From positions 9,610,001 to 9,674,000 of the forward strand of contig NZ_CP109027.1 in the NCBI RefSeq assembly GCF_036226885.1: DNA of 64,000 nt, in the 5' to 3' direction. Shown in pieces: positions 46,647 to 54,871 of this stretch. The notes under the pieces are model-generated. The model had not been told where the DNA came from. It saw only the letters and a program-made list of their open reading frames with translations, and did not search any database. A program made the position numbers and the translations under genes. The stretch comes from Streptomyces sp. NBC_00663 (lineage in GTDB: Bacteria; Actinomycetota; Actinomycetes; Streptomycetales; Streptomycetaceae). Positions within the stretch are counted from its first letter, which is position 1; each line of letters begins with the position of its first letter.

Positions 46647-47576
46647 ATGATCGAAGCGCGTGAGCTGACGAAGCGGTACGGCGACAAGACGGTCGTCGAC
46701 AACCTGAGCTTCACCGTCAAGCCCGGTGAGGTGACCGGCTTCCTGGGCCCCAACGGAGCGGGCAAGTCGACGACCATGCGCATGATCGTCGGCCTGGACT
46801 CACCCACCAGGGGTTCGGTCACCGTCAGCGGACGCTCCTACGCGCAGCACGCCGCGCCCTTGCATGAGATCGGCACGCTGCTGGAGGCCAAGTCCGTCCA
46901 CCCCGGGCGCAGCGCTTTCAACCACCTGATGGCACTCGCGTACACCCACGGCATCTCGCGCAAGCGGGTCGAGGAGGTCATCGAGCTGGCGGGGTTGACC
47001 AGCGTGGCCGGCAAGCGCGTGGGCGCTTTCTCGCTCGGCATGGGCCAGCGGCTCGGCATCGCCTCGGCGCTCCTCGGTGACCCTGCGATCGTCATGCTCG
47101 ACGAACCGGTCAACGGCCTTGACCCCGAGGGCGTGCTGTGGGTGCGCAATCTCCTGCGTGGGCTGGCCGACGAAGGGCGGGCCGTGATGCTCTCCTCGCA
47201 CCTGATGAGCGAGACCGCGCTGATCGCCGACCATCTCGTGATCATCGGGCGCGGCCGGCTGCTCGCGGACACCACGGTCGACGACTTCACCCGGGAAGCC
47301 AGCGGTGGCGGCGTGAAGGTCGTGACCGGGGAGGCCGTCCGGCTCCGTTCGCTGCTGGCCGGCCCGCACGTCACGATCAGTTCCTCCTCCTCCGAGGAAC
47401 TGCTGGTCACCGGGCGCGACGCTCGTGAGATCGGCGCCATCTCCGCGCAGCACGGAATACCGCTGTACGAACTGACCCCGCAGGCCGTCTCTCTGGAGGC
47501 GGCGTTCATGGATCTCACCCGCGACGTCGTCGAGTACCAGAGTGCTCCGGTCGACACGGAACGAAAGGCCGCCTGA
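46647..47576 (+). CDS. ABC transporter ATP-binding protein (drug/lantibiotic exporter type)
   Basis: 309 residues from the ATG at 46647 (AGGAAGG upstream). Walker A GPNGAGKST, signature FSLGMGQRLGIASAL (a BcrA/DrrA-style degenerate signature), Walker B AIVMLDEPVNGLD, and H-loop LSSHLMSE. The C-terminal extension is typical of bacitracin/daunorubicin-resistance ATPases. It overlaps the permease gene (TGATG), and a histidine kinase and response regulator follow, so this is likely a self-regulated resistance or export module. Confidence 0.92.
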   Translation: MIEARELTKRYGDKTVVDNLSFTVKPGEVTGFLGPNGAGKSTTMRMIVGLDSPTRGSVTVSGRSYAQHAAPLHEIGTLLEAKSVHPGRSAFNHLMALAYTHGISRKRVEEVIELAGLTSVAGKRVGAFSLGMGQRLGIASALLGDPAIVMLDEPVNGLDPEGVLWVRNLLRGLADEGRAVMLSSHLMSETALIADHLVIIGRGRLLADTTVDDFTREASGGGVKVVTGEAVRLRSLLAGPHVTISSSSSEELLVTGRDAREIGAISAQHGIPLYELTPQAVSLEAAFMDLTRDVVEYQSAPVDTERKAA

Positions 47577-48457
47577 TGCCTACGACCGCACTCCGCCGTC
47601 CAGGAAGGCGCCAACCGGTGTCCGAGGCGCCCGATCCCCACACCCCCTCCGGGCGCACGACCTCCTACCAGGTGACCGGCATCCGGGTCCTGCGCTCGGA
47701 GTGGGCCAAGTTCTGGTCGCTGCGCTCCAGCTGGATCACCCTGGGCGTCGCCGCCTTCCTGCTCGTCCTCTTCGGGGCGATCGCCAGCTATACGTACAGT
47801 CCTGACGCGGTCGCGACCTCCGGGCCACCAGGACCGGGCTCCGGCAGTGACAGCGACGCGGTCAGCCTGGCCCTGAGCGGAGTCTCCTTGGCACAGCTCG
47901 CCATCGGCGTCCTCGGGGTACTGCTGGCCGCGGGCGAGTACAGCACCGGCATGATCCGCTCCACCCTCACCGCGGTGCCTCGCCGGCTGCCGGTGCTGTG
48001 GTCCAAGGCGGCCGTGATCGGGCCCATCGCCCTGATCCTCACCACCGTCGGTGCGCTGGCCGCGTTCCAGCTGGGCACCCCGGGCCTGGACGGCGAGAAG
48101 ATCGCGCTCTCCCTGGGCGACGACGGTGTACTGCGCAGCCTGGCCGGCGCCGGTGTCTACCTCGGCCTGGTCGCCGTGTTCGGCGTGGCCCTGGGCATGC
48201 TGATCCGCTCCTCCGCCGGTGCCATCGCGGCCCTCGTCGGGATCCTGCTCGTACTGCCCGGTCTGGCATCGCTGTTGCCCGACTCCTGGTACGACACGCT
48301 CAGCCCCTACTTCCCCAGCAACGCCGGGTCGGCCGTCTACGCCCTGCACGAGTCCTCCGACTCCCTCTCACCGGGCGCAGGGCTCGCGGTCTTCGCCGGC
48401 TGGGTGGCGATCGCCCTCGTGGGTGCGGCGTTCCGGCTCCGCAAGACCGACGCCTGA
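47576..48457 (+). CDS. ABC-2 type transporter permease
   Basis: 293 residues. After a hydrophilic 35-residue N-terminus comes VLRSEWAKFWSLRSSWITLG and about six helices (including LAIGVLGVLLAAGEYSTGMI, typical of ABC-2 permeases linked to BcrA-like ATPases). It works with the ATPase overlapped at its start. Confidence 0.9.
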   Translation: MPTTALRRPGRRQPVSEAPDPHTPSGRTTSYQVTGIRVLRSEWAKFWSLRSSWITLGVAAFLLVLFGAIASYTYSPDAVATSGPPGPGSGSDSDAVSLALSGVSLAQLAIGVLGVLLAAGEYSTGMIRSTLTAVPRRLPVLWSKAAVIGPIALILTTVGALAAFQLGTPGLDGEKIALSLGDDGVLRSLAGAGVYLGLVAVFGVALGMLIRSSAGAIAALVGILLVLPGLASLLPDSWYDTLSPYFPSNAGSAVYALHESSDSLSPGAGLAVFAGWVAIALVGAAFRLRKTDA

Positions 48458-48473
48458 CCAGGGCATGAGGACA

Positions 48474-49823
48474 ATGGTGTCCATGAGTGCGGAACGCGCG
48501 GCAGTCGCCGCGGACACCCCCCGGGGGGCGGCGCTCCCGCCACCCGCGTTCGACGCCGACTGGGCGCACCCCGTCCTGGGGCACATGTGGCGCGGTCAGC
48601 AGGACCGGCAGCGGCTGGACCGCCGCCATCCTTGGCTGCTCGACACGGCGGTGGTACTGGCCGTTGTCCTGATCGGCCTGCCCGACCTGCTCTCCGGGAC
48701 CAGCCACGGCCCCTTCGGGGAGGCGGTGCACCGGAATCAGGGGCCGGACGGCCTCCTGTACCTCTTCACCGCGGGGCTCATCGTGCCGCTGTGGTGGCGG
48801 CGCAGGGCCCCGGCCGTGACCTTCTTCGTGATCGCGTCCGTGTCGCTCGTCCAGTGGTCCTTCGGGGTGTGGCAGCAAGCCGGTATCAGCACGCTCGTCG
48901 CGCTGTATTCCCTGGCCCTGCACGGCTCGTTGCGGATGCTGGGCTGGGCAGCGGCGGTCACGGTCGCCGAGACGACGGTGGCGGTCTGCTTCCTGGTGGA
49001 CATCGGGAACCCGGTGCGCGGCCTGTTCTTCCTGCTGGGAACGGCGACGGCGGCCGTGGCCGTCGGGCTGACCCTGCGGATCCGCCGGATGTATCTGGCG
49101 GCGTTGGAGGACCGCGCCCAGCGTCTGGAGGTCGAACGCGACCAGCGCGTCAAGCTCACCGCCGCCGCCGAACGCGCCCGGGTCGCCCGCGAGATGCACG
49201 ACATCGTCGGCCACAACCTCTCGGTCATGGTCACGGTCGCCGACGGCGCCGCGACCCTCGCCGCCAACCGGAACGAGCAGTCCACCGAGGCCCTGCGCGT
49301 CCTCGGTGACACCGGCCGACAGGCCATGAGCGAACTGCGCCGCATGCTGGGCGTGCTCCGCGAGGAACAGGAAGACGAACGGCTGCTCGGCCCGCAGCCC
49401 GGCATCCGAGATCTGGACGCCCTGCTGGCGCGGGTCCGGGCGGCGGGAGTGACGGTCACCTACCGGACCGTGGGCGACCTCGACGGCCTGGGCGACGGGG
49501 TGCAGCTCACCGTGTACCGCGTGGTTCAGGAATCGCTGACCAACACCCTCAAACACGCCGGGACCGGCACGTCCGCCGACGTCACCCTCGCCGCGGAGGG
49601 GGGCGAGGTACGGATCCGGGTCACCGACACCGGCATCCCGCCCGGGGCCCTACCGCGGGCCAAGCCGACGACGGAAGAAGACGGCCCCGGCCACGGGCTG
49701 GTCGGCATCCGCCAGCGAGCCGCCATGTACGGCGGGACCGTCACCATCGGACCGCGCGACACCGGCCACGGCTGGCTCGTGGACGTCGTGCTCGACGTAC
49801 CGCCGGGAGAGCGCCTGTCATGA
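48474..49823 (+). CDS. Two-component sensor histidine kinase (NarL-type, HisKA_3)
   Basis: 449 residues from the ATG at 48474; ATGs at 48465 and 48483 are equally possible. Four or five membrane helices (about 60-215) without a large extracellular loop, so it may sense through the membrane or the ABC transporter. Phospho-acceptor His is in ARVAREMHDIVGHNLSVMV. C-terminal HATPase with N-box VVQESLTNTLKHAG and G-box GHGLVGIRQRAAMYGG. It overlaps the response regulator by 4 nt. Confidence 0.92.
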   Translation: MVSMSAERAAVAADTPRGAALPPPAFDADWAHPVLGHMWRGQQDRQRLDRRHPWLLDTAVVLAVVLIGLPDLLSGTSHGPFGEAVHRNQGPDGLLYLFTAGLIVPLWWRRRAPAVTFFVIASVSLVQWSFGVWQQAGISTLVALYSLALHGSLRMLGWAAAVTVAETTVAVCFLVDIGNPVRGLFFLLGTATAAVAVGLTLRIRRMYLAALEDRAQRLEVERDQRVKLTAAAERARVAREMHDIVGHNLSVMVTVADGAATLAANRNEQSTEALRVLGDTGRQAMSELRRMLGVLREEQEDERLLGPQPGIRDLDALLARVRAAGVTVTYRTVGDLDGLGDGVQLTVYRVVQESLTNTLKHAGTGTSADVTLAAEGGEVRIRVTDTGIPPGALPRAKPTTEEDGPGHGLVGIRQRAAMYGGTVTIGPRDTGHGWLVDVVLDVPPGERLS

Positions 49824-50491
49824 CCACCGTCCTCATCGCCGACGACCAGCCCCTCCAGCGCCTGGGCGTCCGCATGCTCCTGCAAGGCACGCCGGGTCTG
49901 GAATCGGTCGGCGAGGCCGAACACGGCGCCGAGGCCGTCCGCATGGCCGCCGAACTCCGCCCCGACGTCGTCCTCATGGACGTCCGGATGCCCGGCATGG
50001 ACGGCATCGAGGCCACCCGCCGCATCGTCGAGTCCGGCGGCCGCACCCGCGTCCTCATCGTCACCACCTTCGACCTGGACGAGTACGCCTACGAGGGACT
50101 GCGGGCCGGCGCCAGCGGCTTCCTGCTCAAGGACGCCCGCCCCGAGGAACTCGTCGCCGGGATTCACGCGGTTGCTACCGGCGACGCCGTCGTGGCGCCC
50201 CGCCTGACCCGGCGCCTGCTCGACGCCTACGCCCACCAGGTCCTCGCCCCGGCCCACGCCCCCGGGCCTCGGGATCCTCGCCTGCGAGCCCTCAGCGACC
50301 GCGAACAAGAGGTACTGGTCGCCATCGGCAACGGCTGGACCAACACGGAGATCGCCGAGCGGCTCGTGCTCAGCGAATCCACCGTGAAGAAGCACGTCGG
50401 CCGGGTCCTCGCCAAGATCGGAGCCCGTGACCGGATCCAGGCCGTGATCATGGCCTACGACGTCGGGCTGGTCCGGGCGAAGCCGCAGTAG
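49820..50491 (+). CDS. Response regulator, NarL/FixJ family
   Basis: 223 residues. Receiver domain with acidic pocket (VLIADDQ), phospho-Asp in PDVVLMDVRMPGMDG and switch Lys in GFLLKDARPEEL. LuxR-type HTH about 155-215 (LSDREQEVLVAIGNGWTNTE, STVKKHVGRVLAKIG). The cognate partner of the kinase, probably activating the ABC genes through the palindrome at 46505. Confidence 0.94.
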   Translation: MTTVLIADDQPLQRLGVRMLLQGTPGLESVGEAEHGAEAVRMAAELRPDVVLMDVRMPGMDGIEATRRIVESGGRTRVLIVTTFDLDEYAYEGLRAGASGFLLKDARPEELVAGIHAVATGDAVVAPRLTRRLLDAYAHQVLAPAHAPGPRDPRLRALSDREQEVLVAIGNGWTNTEIAERLVLSESTVKKHVGRVLAKIGARDRIQAVIMAYDVGLVRAKPQ

Positions 50492-50509
50492 CCGCTGTCC
50501 GCCGAGTAC

Positions 50510-50763
50510 GAATTGACGGTCGTGGGCGAGGCGGCGAGCGGGGCCGACGGGTTCCTCCTCGACGACGCCGCTCCGGACGAACTGACCGTGGCCATCCGAG
50601 TCGTTGCCGCCGGAGGCGCGGTGATCACCCTGGCTTTGACCTGCGCTCTCGCCGATGTCGTCCGTCCAGCCACAGGCCGCGTCTCGGCATCCTCACCGGA
50701 CGCGAACGTGATGTGCTCACGGCGGTGGCCTACGAGTCCGGGCTGGTCCGGCCGGCCGCCTGA
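50510..50763 (+). pseudogene. Response-regulator relic with the HTH deleted
   Basis: One frame reads YELTVVGEAASGADGFLLDD and PDELTVAIRVVAAGGAVI, the second half of a receiver domain. After a frameshift, LGILTGRERDVLTAVA joins directly to YESGLVRPAA and stop. The first piece is the start of the LuxR HTH and the last is the extreme C-terminus, so the recognition helices are gone. It directly follows the intact response regulator. Confidence 0.65.
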
Positions 50764-50785
50764 CGGGCGCGGTGCCGTGTCACCC

Positions 50786-51451
50786 TCAGGAGGGGCCCGC
50801 CGTCCCCGTCGCGAGCAGGCCGTTGACCACCAGGGCCGCCAACGACTCCGCCGTGGCCGTGAGTTGCTCCGGCGAGGCGGATTCCGGCCTGCCGAGGCGC
50901 CTCGCCAGCGGGGTGTCGAGCATGCCTGAGACGGGCGGGACGACGGCGAAGAACAGCACGTCCATCGGGACGGGTGCCATACGCCCGGCGGCCACGAGCC
51001 GCTCGATGCTGGGGGTCATGAGCCGCAGGGTCGGAGTGAAGTAGTGCTCGTACAGGTAGTCCAGCCGCTCGGTGTCCTGGGCGAACTCGACGACGACGAC
51101 CCGTCCGATCAGGGGGGTGTCCACGGCGGACCGGTAGAAGCCGGTGATGACTCGCCGCAGGTACTCGGCGTCGTCGACCGATGTGTCCACCGGTGGCATG
51201 CTCGCCAGCTGCGCCCCCAGGGCGGCGTCCATCACCGCCCGCCAGAACGCGGCCTTGGACCCGTACCGGTCGTTGATGAAGTTGTGGCTCACGCCCAGGC
51301 GGCGGGCCAACTCGCGCGCGGAGGCGCGGTCGTACCCGAGCTCCGCGAAGGCCTCCAAGCCGCGCAGCAGGATGCTCTCCTCGTCGGGTACCGCGGGAGT
51401 GTCCGCGCCGGGGCGGCCCGGGCGTCGAGTGGATTCGGCTCTTGCGCCCAC
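50786..51451 (-). CDS. TetR-family transcriptional regulator
   Basis: 221 residues. N-terminal TetR HTH about 22-70 (ILLRGLEAFAELGYDRASAR, ELARRLGVSHNFINDRYGSK). The C-terminal ligand domain includes a hydrophobic RMAPVPMDVLFFAVVPPVSG segment. Divergent from the DHA2 efflux pump, with a 42-bp palindrome between. It most likely represses both until a drug-like ligand binds. Confidence 0.93.
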   Translation of the reverse strand: MGARAESTRRPGRPGADTPAVPDEESILLRGLEAFAELGYDRASARELARRLGVSHNFINDRYGSKAAFWRAVMDAALGAQLASMPPVDTSVDDAEYLRRVITGFYRSAVDTPLIGRVVVVEFAQDTERLDYLYEHYFTPTLRLMTPSIERLVAAGRMAPVPMDVLFFAVVPPVSGMLDTPLARRLGRPESASPEQLTATAESLAALVVNGLLATGTAGPS

Positions 51452-51517
51452 CCCTGCCTCCGATTCCTTCTGTGACCCGGACTGTGAAAGGCCATCTTAG
51501 GGGGTCTCGGATCAGTA

Positions 51518-51559
51518 CTTGACACCTGTCAGAATAACTGTAATCTGACAGGTGTCAAG
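51518..51559. promoter_or_regulatory. 42-bp palindromic operator containing face-to-face promoters
   Basis: 16-bp arms CTTGACACCTGTCAGA and its exact complement flank a 10-bp spacer. Read on the + strand it contains TTGACA-16 nt-TAATCT; on the - strand TTGACA-16 nt-TATTCT. One TetR site would thus cover overlapping divergent promoters for the regulator and the pump. Confidence 0.85.
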
Positions 51560-51626
51560 ATGTGTGTCGGCCCAGTGCGCCGAGCACGTAAGGCACTCCC
51601 CTCGCCCACGCTTCGGAGTTCTCGCC

Positions 51627-53135
51627 ATGCCCAGGAAGCCCACCGACACGGCCGCCGGTCCGGCCGTCACCGCCTTGCCGTCAGATCATCCGGCCTACCG
51701 CCACCGCTGGTGGATCCTCGCCGTCATCGGCGTCGCCCAGCTGATGGTCGTGCTGGACGCGACGATCGTGAACATCGCTCTGCCGTCCGCTCAGAAGGAC
51801 CTGGGATTCTCCGACGGGGACCGGCAGTGGGTCGTCACCGCCTACGCGCTCGCCTTCGGCAGCCTTCTGCTGCTCGGCGGTCGGATTGCCGACCTCTTCG
51901 GCCGCAAGGTGACCTTCCTGGTCGGCCTTGTGGGCTTTGCCGGTGCCTCCGCGCTCGGCGGTGCCGCGAGCAGCTTCGAGATGCTCATCGTCGCCCGGGC
52001 CGCGCAGGGTCTGTTCGGCGCGCTGCTCGCCCCGGCCGCCCTGTCCCTGCTGACCACGACCTTCACCGACGCCAAGGAACGAGCCAAGGCCTTCGGCGTC
52101 TACGGTGCCATCGCCGGTGCGGGCGGTGCCATCGGGCTGCTCCTCGGCGGCGTGCTGACCGAGTACCTCGACTGGCGCTGGACCCTCTACGTCAACCTCG
52201 CCTTCGCAGGAGTCGCCTTCGTCGGCGGTGTGCTGCTGCTCCAGCGTGCCCGACGCGACAAGAGCGTGACGATTGACGTCCCTGGTGCCGTTCTGGTCTC
52301 CGGCGGTCTGTTCTGCCTGGTCTACGGCTTCTCCAACGCAGAGAGCCACGACTGGGACTCCTCGGCCACCTGGGGCTTTCTGCTCGCCGGAGCCGCGCTG
52401 CTCGCCGCATTCACCTGGTGGCAGACGCGCTCGGCCCACCCGCTGCTGCCGCTGCGGATCCTGCTCGACCGCAACCGGGGCGCCTCGTTCATCTCCGTGC
52501 TCATCACCGGCGCCGGCATGTTCGGTGTCTTCCTCTTCCTCACCTACTACCTGCAACAGAGCCTGGCCTACACCCCCGTCAAGACCGGGCTGGCCTTCCT
52601 GCCGATGGTCGCCGGGCTCATGCTCGCTTCCACCCTCGCCTCCACCGCGCTGATCCCCCGGTTCGGGCCCAAGCCGGTGGTGCCGCTGGGGATGGGTATG
52701 GCCGCGGCCGCCATGGTCTGGCTCACCGCGCTGGATCTGGGCAGCGGCTACGCCACGGACGTCCTGCCCCCGCTGGTCGTGGCGGGCCTCGGTCTCGGTC
52801 TGGTGATGGCCCCGTCCATGAGCCTGGCCACGGCAGGCGTGGGCGCGGAGGACGCCGGTGTCGCCTCGGCGGCCGTCAACACCATGCAGCAAGTGGGCGG
52901 CTCCCTCGGTACCGCCCTGCTGAACACCCTCTCCACCAGCGCCGCCACGGACTATCTGGCCGACAGGAACCCGAAGGACCCCGCTGTCATCGCCCAGGCC
53001 AGTCTGGAGGCCTACTCCACTGCCTACTGGTGGTCGGCCGCGTTCTTCCTGGCGGGGCTGGTTGTCAGCGTGCTGCTGTACCGGCGTGGGGCGCCCGCCG
53101 TGGACGCGGATGCCGCACCCGTGGTGCACATGTGA
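51627..53135 (+). CDS. DHA2 (EmrB/QacA) family multidrug efflux MFS transporter
   Basis: 502 residues from the ATG at 51627 (GGAG upstream). 14 membrane helices. Family motifs: MVVLDATIVNIALPSAQKDL (helix 1), GGRIADLFGRKVTFLVGL (motif A) and the motif-C-like AIAGAGGAIGLLLGGVLTEY. It exports drug-like molecules with proton exchange. A terminator follows 19 bp after the stop. Confidence 0.94.
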   Translation: MPRKPTDTAAGPAVTALPSDHPAYRHRWWILAVIGVAQLMVVLDATIVNIALPSAQKDLGFSDGDRQWVVTAYALAFGSLLLLGGRIADLFGRKVTFLVGLVGFAGASALGGAASSFEMLIVARAAQGLFGALLAPAALSLLTTTFTDAKERAKAFGVYGAIAGAGGAIGLLLGGVLTEYLDWRWTLYVNLAFAGVAFVGGVLLLQRARRDKSVTIDVPGAVLVSGGLFCLVYGFSNAESHDWDSSATWGFLLAGAALLAAFTWWQTRSAHPLLPLRILLDRNRGASFISVLITGAGMFGVFLFLTYYLQQSLAYTPVKTGLAFLPMVAGLMLASTLASTALIPRFGPKPVVPLGMGMAAAAMVWLTALDLGSGYATDVLPPLVVAGLGLGLVMAPSMSLATAGVGAEDAGVASAAVNTMQQVGGSLGTALLNTLSTSAATDYLADRNPKDPAVIAQASLEAYSTAYWWSAAFFLAGLVVSVLLYRRGAPAVDADAAPVVHM

Positions 53136-53154
53136 GGTCCCCTCACCCTTGGGG

Positions 53155-53187
53155 AGCGGCTCGCCGGACGCCCGGCGAGCCGCTTTC
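53155..53187 (+). terminator. Rho-independent-like terminator
   Basis: 13-bp perfect arms AGCGGCTCGCCGG and CCGGCGAGCCGCT with a 4-nt loop, ending in TTT. Confidence 0.85.
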
Positions 53188-53211
53188 CGGCACCGGTGCG
53201 GTGGGCTCGTC

Positions 53212-53385
53212 GCTGAGCCGGGGGAGCAGGATCCGGAAGGTGGCGCCCTGGCGAGGGGCGAGTCGACCTCGACGTGGCCATCGTGGGCGGCGACCAGGGA
53301 ACCTGACGCAGCCGGGCCTCGTCGGCGAGGGCCGGTGCGGAGCCCGGCAGGCCGACGTCGGCCGGACCGGTGAGCGTGACAGGAC
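53212..53385 (-). pseudogene. Sensor histidine kinase relic (HATPase end)
   Basis: On the - strand, fragments in different frames read TLTGPADVGLPGSAPALADE then ARLRQV (N-box region), AAHDGHVEVDS (after the G-box), and GATFRILLPRL, the usual last strand of HATPase domains. The middle of the ATPase is missing. Confidence 0.6.
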
Positions 53386-53486
53386 GGGCGCGGATCCGCG
53401 GGCTGGGGACGGCGGCCGTCGTACCGGCGAGGACGTAGTGCCGTGCCCGCCGGCACGCGGTTCCTGCCTTGAGCCTGTTGGGGGTG

Positions 53487-54812
53487 TCAGGCCTGAGGGT
53501 CTGCGGGCCCGATGCTGCGCAGCAGCCGCTCTCCGGACTCGCGGAGCCGGTCCTTGACGTCGTCGAGTCCCGACGTGAGCAGGGCGTGGTCGCGTTTGCG
53601 CCAGATGCCGGCGACCATCACCGCTTCGATGTTGGCGATGTCGGCGTGCAGGACAGTGGCGACCGGGTCGTGTGCCGGCCACAGGTTGAATGCCCGGGCC
53701 TCGACGGCGACCAGGTCGGCCTGCATGCCGGCCTCGATCCGGCCCACTCGGTCGGCCAGGCCCAGCGCCTTCGCCCCTTCGACCGTGGCCCAGGCCAGTG
53801 CCTGTTTGGCGGTGACCGAAGCGGTGTTGGCGTGCATGCCGGTCTCCTGCCGGTATTGGGCGTGATCCAGGCCGCGCTGGTGGGCCAGGGCGATGCGGGC
53901 CGCGGTGAGGAGCTTGCCGGGTACGGCGGTGTCGATGTCGGTGCCCAGGGAGGGCGCCGCGCCCAGGCGCAGCAGGGACCCGGTGATGGGCGTGCCGTGG
54001 CCTTGGCCCAGTTCGTTCTCCGGGGTGGTGGTGAAGGTGACGCCCGCCTCGACGAGCATCTCGATCCAGGTGCCGGGCAGGTCGACCCCGTGCACGATGT
54101 TGGTCAGAGGGCTGAACAGTCCGGCGGCGCGCACGGCTTCCCAGCCGGGTGCGGGTTCTCCGCCGCTCTGGTGCATGGAAACGACGAGGCCTCGTTCCGC
54201 GCCGGCTCGGAAATCGGCCACCGCGGCTTCCGGCGAGGAATACTGCGGCCCTTGCAGAGCCATGCCCACCGTCAGCAGGGCGTGCCCGCGGACGGGGCCG
54301 TCGAGCAGCCGGTCGATCTCGGCGAGCGGGTGAGGAGTCTCCGGCGACCGGTAGGGCGTGCCGTGCAGGAAGACGGCACGGATCCCGGCCTGGAGCAGTC
54401 CCTCCACGGCGGCGTCGGCGTGCTCGGGCGAGAGGGCGTTGTGGCACCAGTCGCCCACGGTGGTCGTACCGCAGTTGATCTGGTTCAGTGCGCCGGCGAG
54501 GTTGCTGATGTGCATGTCGGCCGGGGTGTAGTGCCCGACGCACTCGCCGTGGAGGTGGGTGAGGTACTCCATCAGCGTCCAGTCGGCGCCCGCGGAGCGC
54601 AGTGCGGTCTGCCAGGTGTGCAGGTGGGCGTTGACCAGGCCGGGGATGAGGATACGGCCGGAGAAGTCGACGTCCTCGGCGTCGGGTGCCTCGAGGTTCT
54701 CGCCGACGGCGGCGATACGGTCACCGTCGACGAGGACATCGGCGTGCTCGGCGTCCGGACGACCCGGCGCCATCGTGATGACCTGCGCCCCGCGCAGCAG
54801 TACGCGGCTCAT
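53487..54812 (-). CDS. Amidohydrolase family protein (TrzN/ATZ-like deaminase/hydrolase)
   Basis: 441 residues. Metal-site motifs of the mononuclear amidohydrolase barrel: LVNAHLHTWQ (HxH), GLVVSMHQSGG (His), IVHGVDLPG (His) and LGTDIDTAV (Asp). The flanking beta-sandwich comes from both ends (VLLRGAQVITMAPG; LWPAHDPVATVLHADIANIE). Closest by layout to chlorohydrolase/cytosine-deaminase-like enzymes. It is last in the - strand catabolic block, 59 bp after the monooxygenase gene. Substrate unknown. Confidence 0.88.
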   Translation of the reverse strand: MSRVLLRGAQVITMAPGRPDAEHADVLVDGDRIAAVGENLEAPDAEDVDFSGRILIPGLVNAHLHTWQTALRSAGADWTLMEYLTHLHGECVGHYTPADMHISNLAGALNQINCGTTTVGDWCHNALSPEHADAAVEGLLQAGIRAVFLHGTPYRSPETPHPLAEIDRLLDGPVRGHALLTVGMALQGPQYSSPEAAVADFRAGAERGLVVSMHQSGGEPAPGWEAVRAAGLFSPLTNIVHGVDLPGTWIEMLVEAGVTFTTTPENELGQGHGTPITGSLLRLGAAPSLGTDIDTAVPGKLLTAARIALAHQRGLDHAQYRQETGMHANTASVTAKQALAWATVEGAKALGLADRVGRIEAGMQADLVAVEARAFNLWPAHDPVATVLHADIANIEAVMVAGIWRKRDHALLTSGLDDVKDRLRESGERLLRSIGPADPQA

Positions 54813-54871
54813 GCGCCGGCCCCTGAACCGGGGGAGGTGCGGCTCTGCTGGGACATGGTGCGGCTCCTTGC

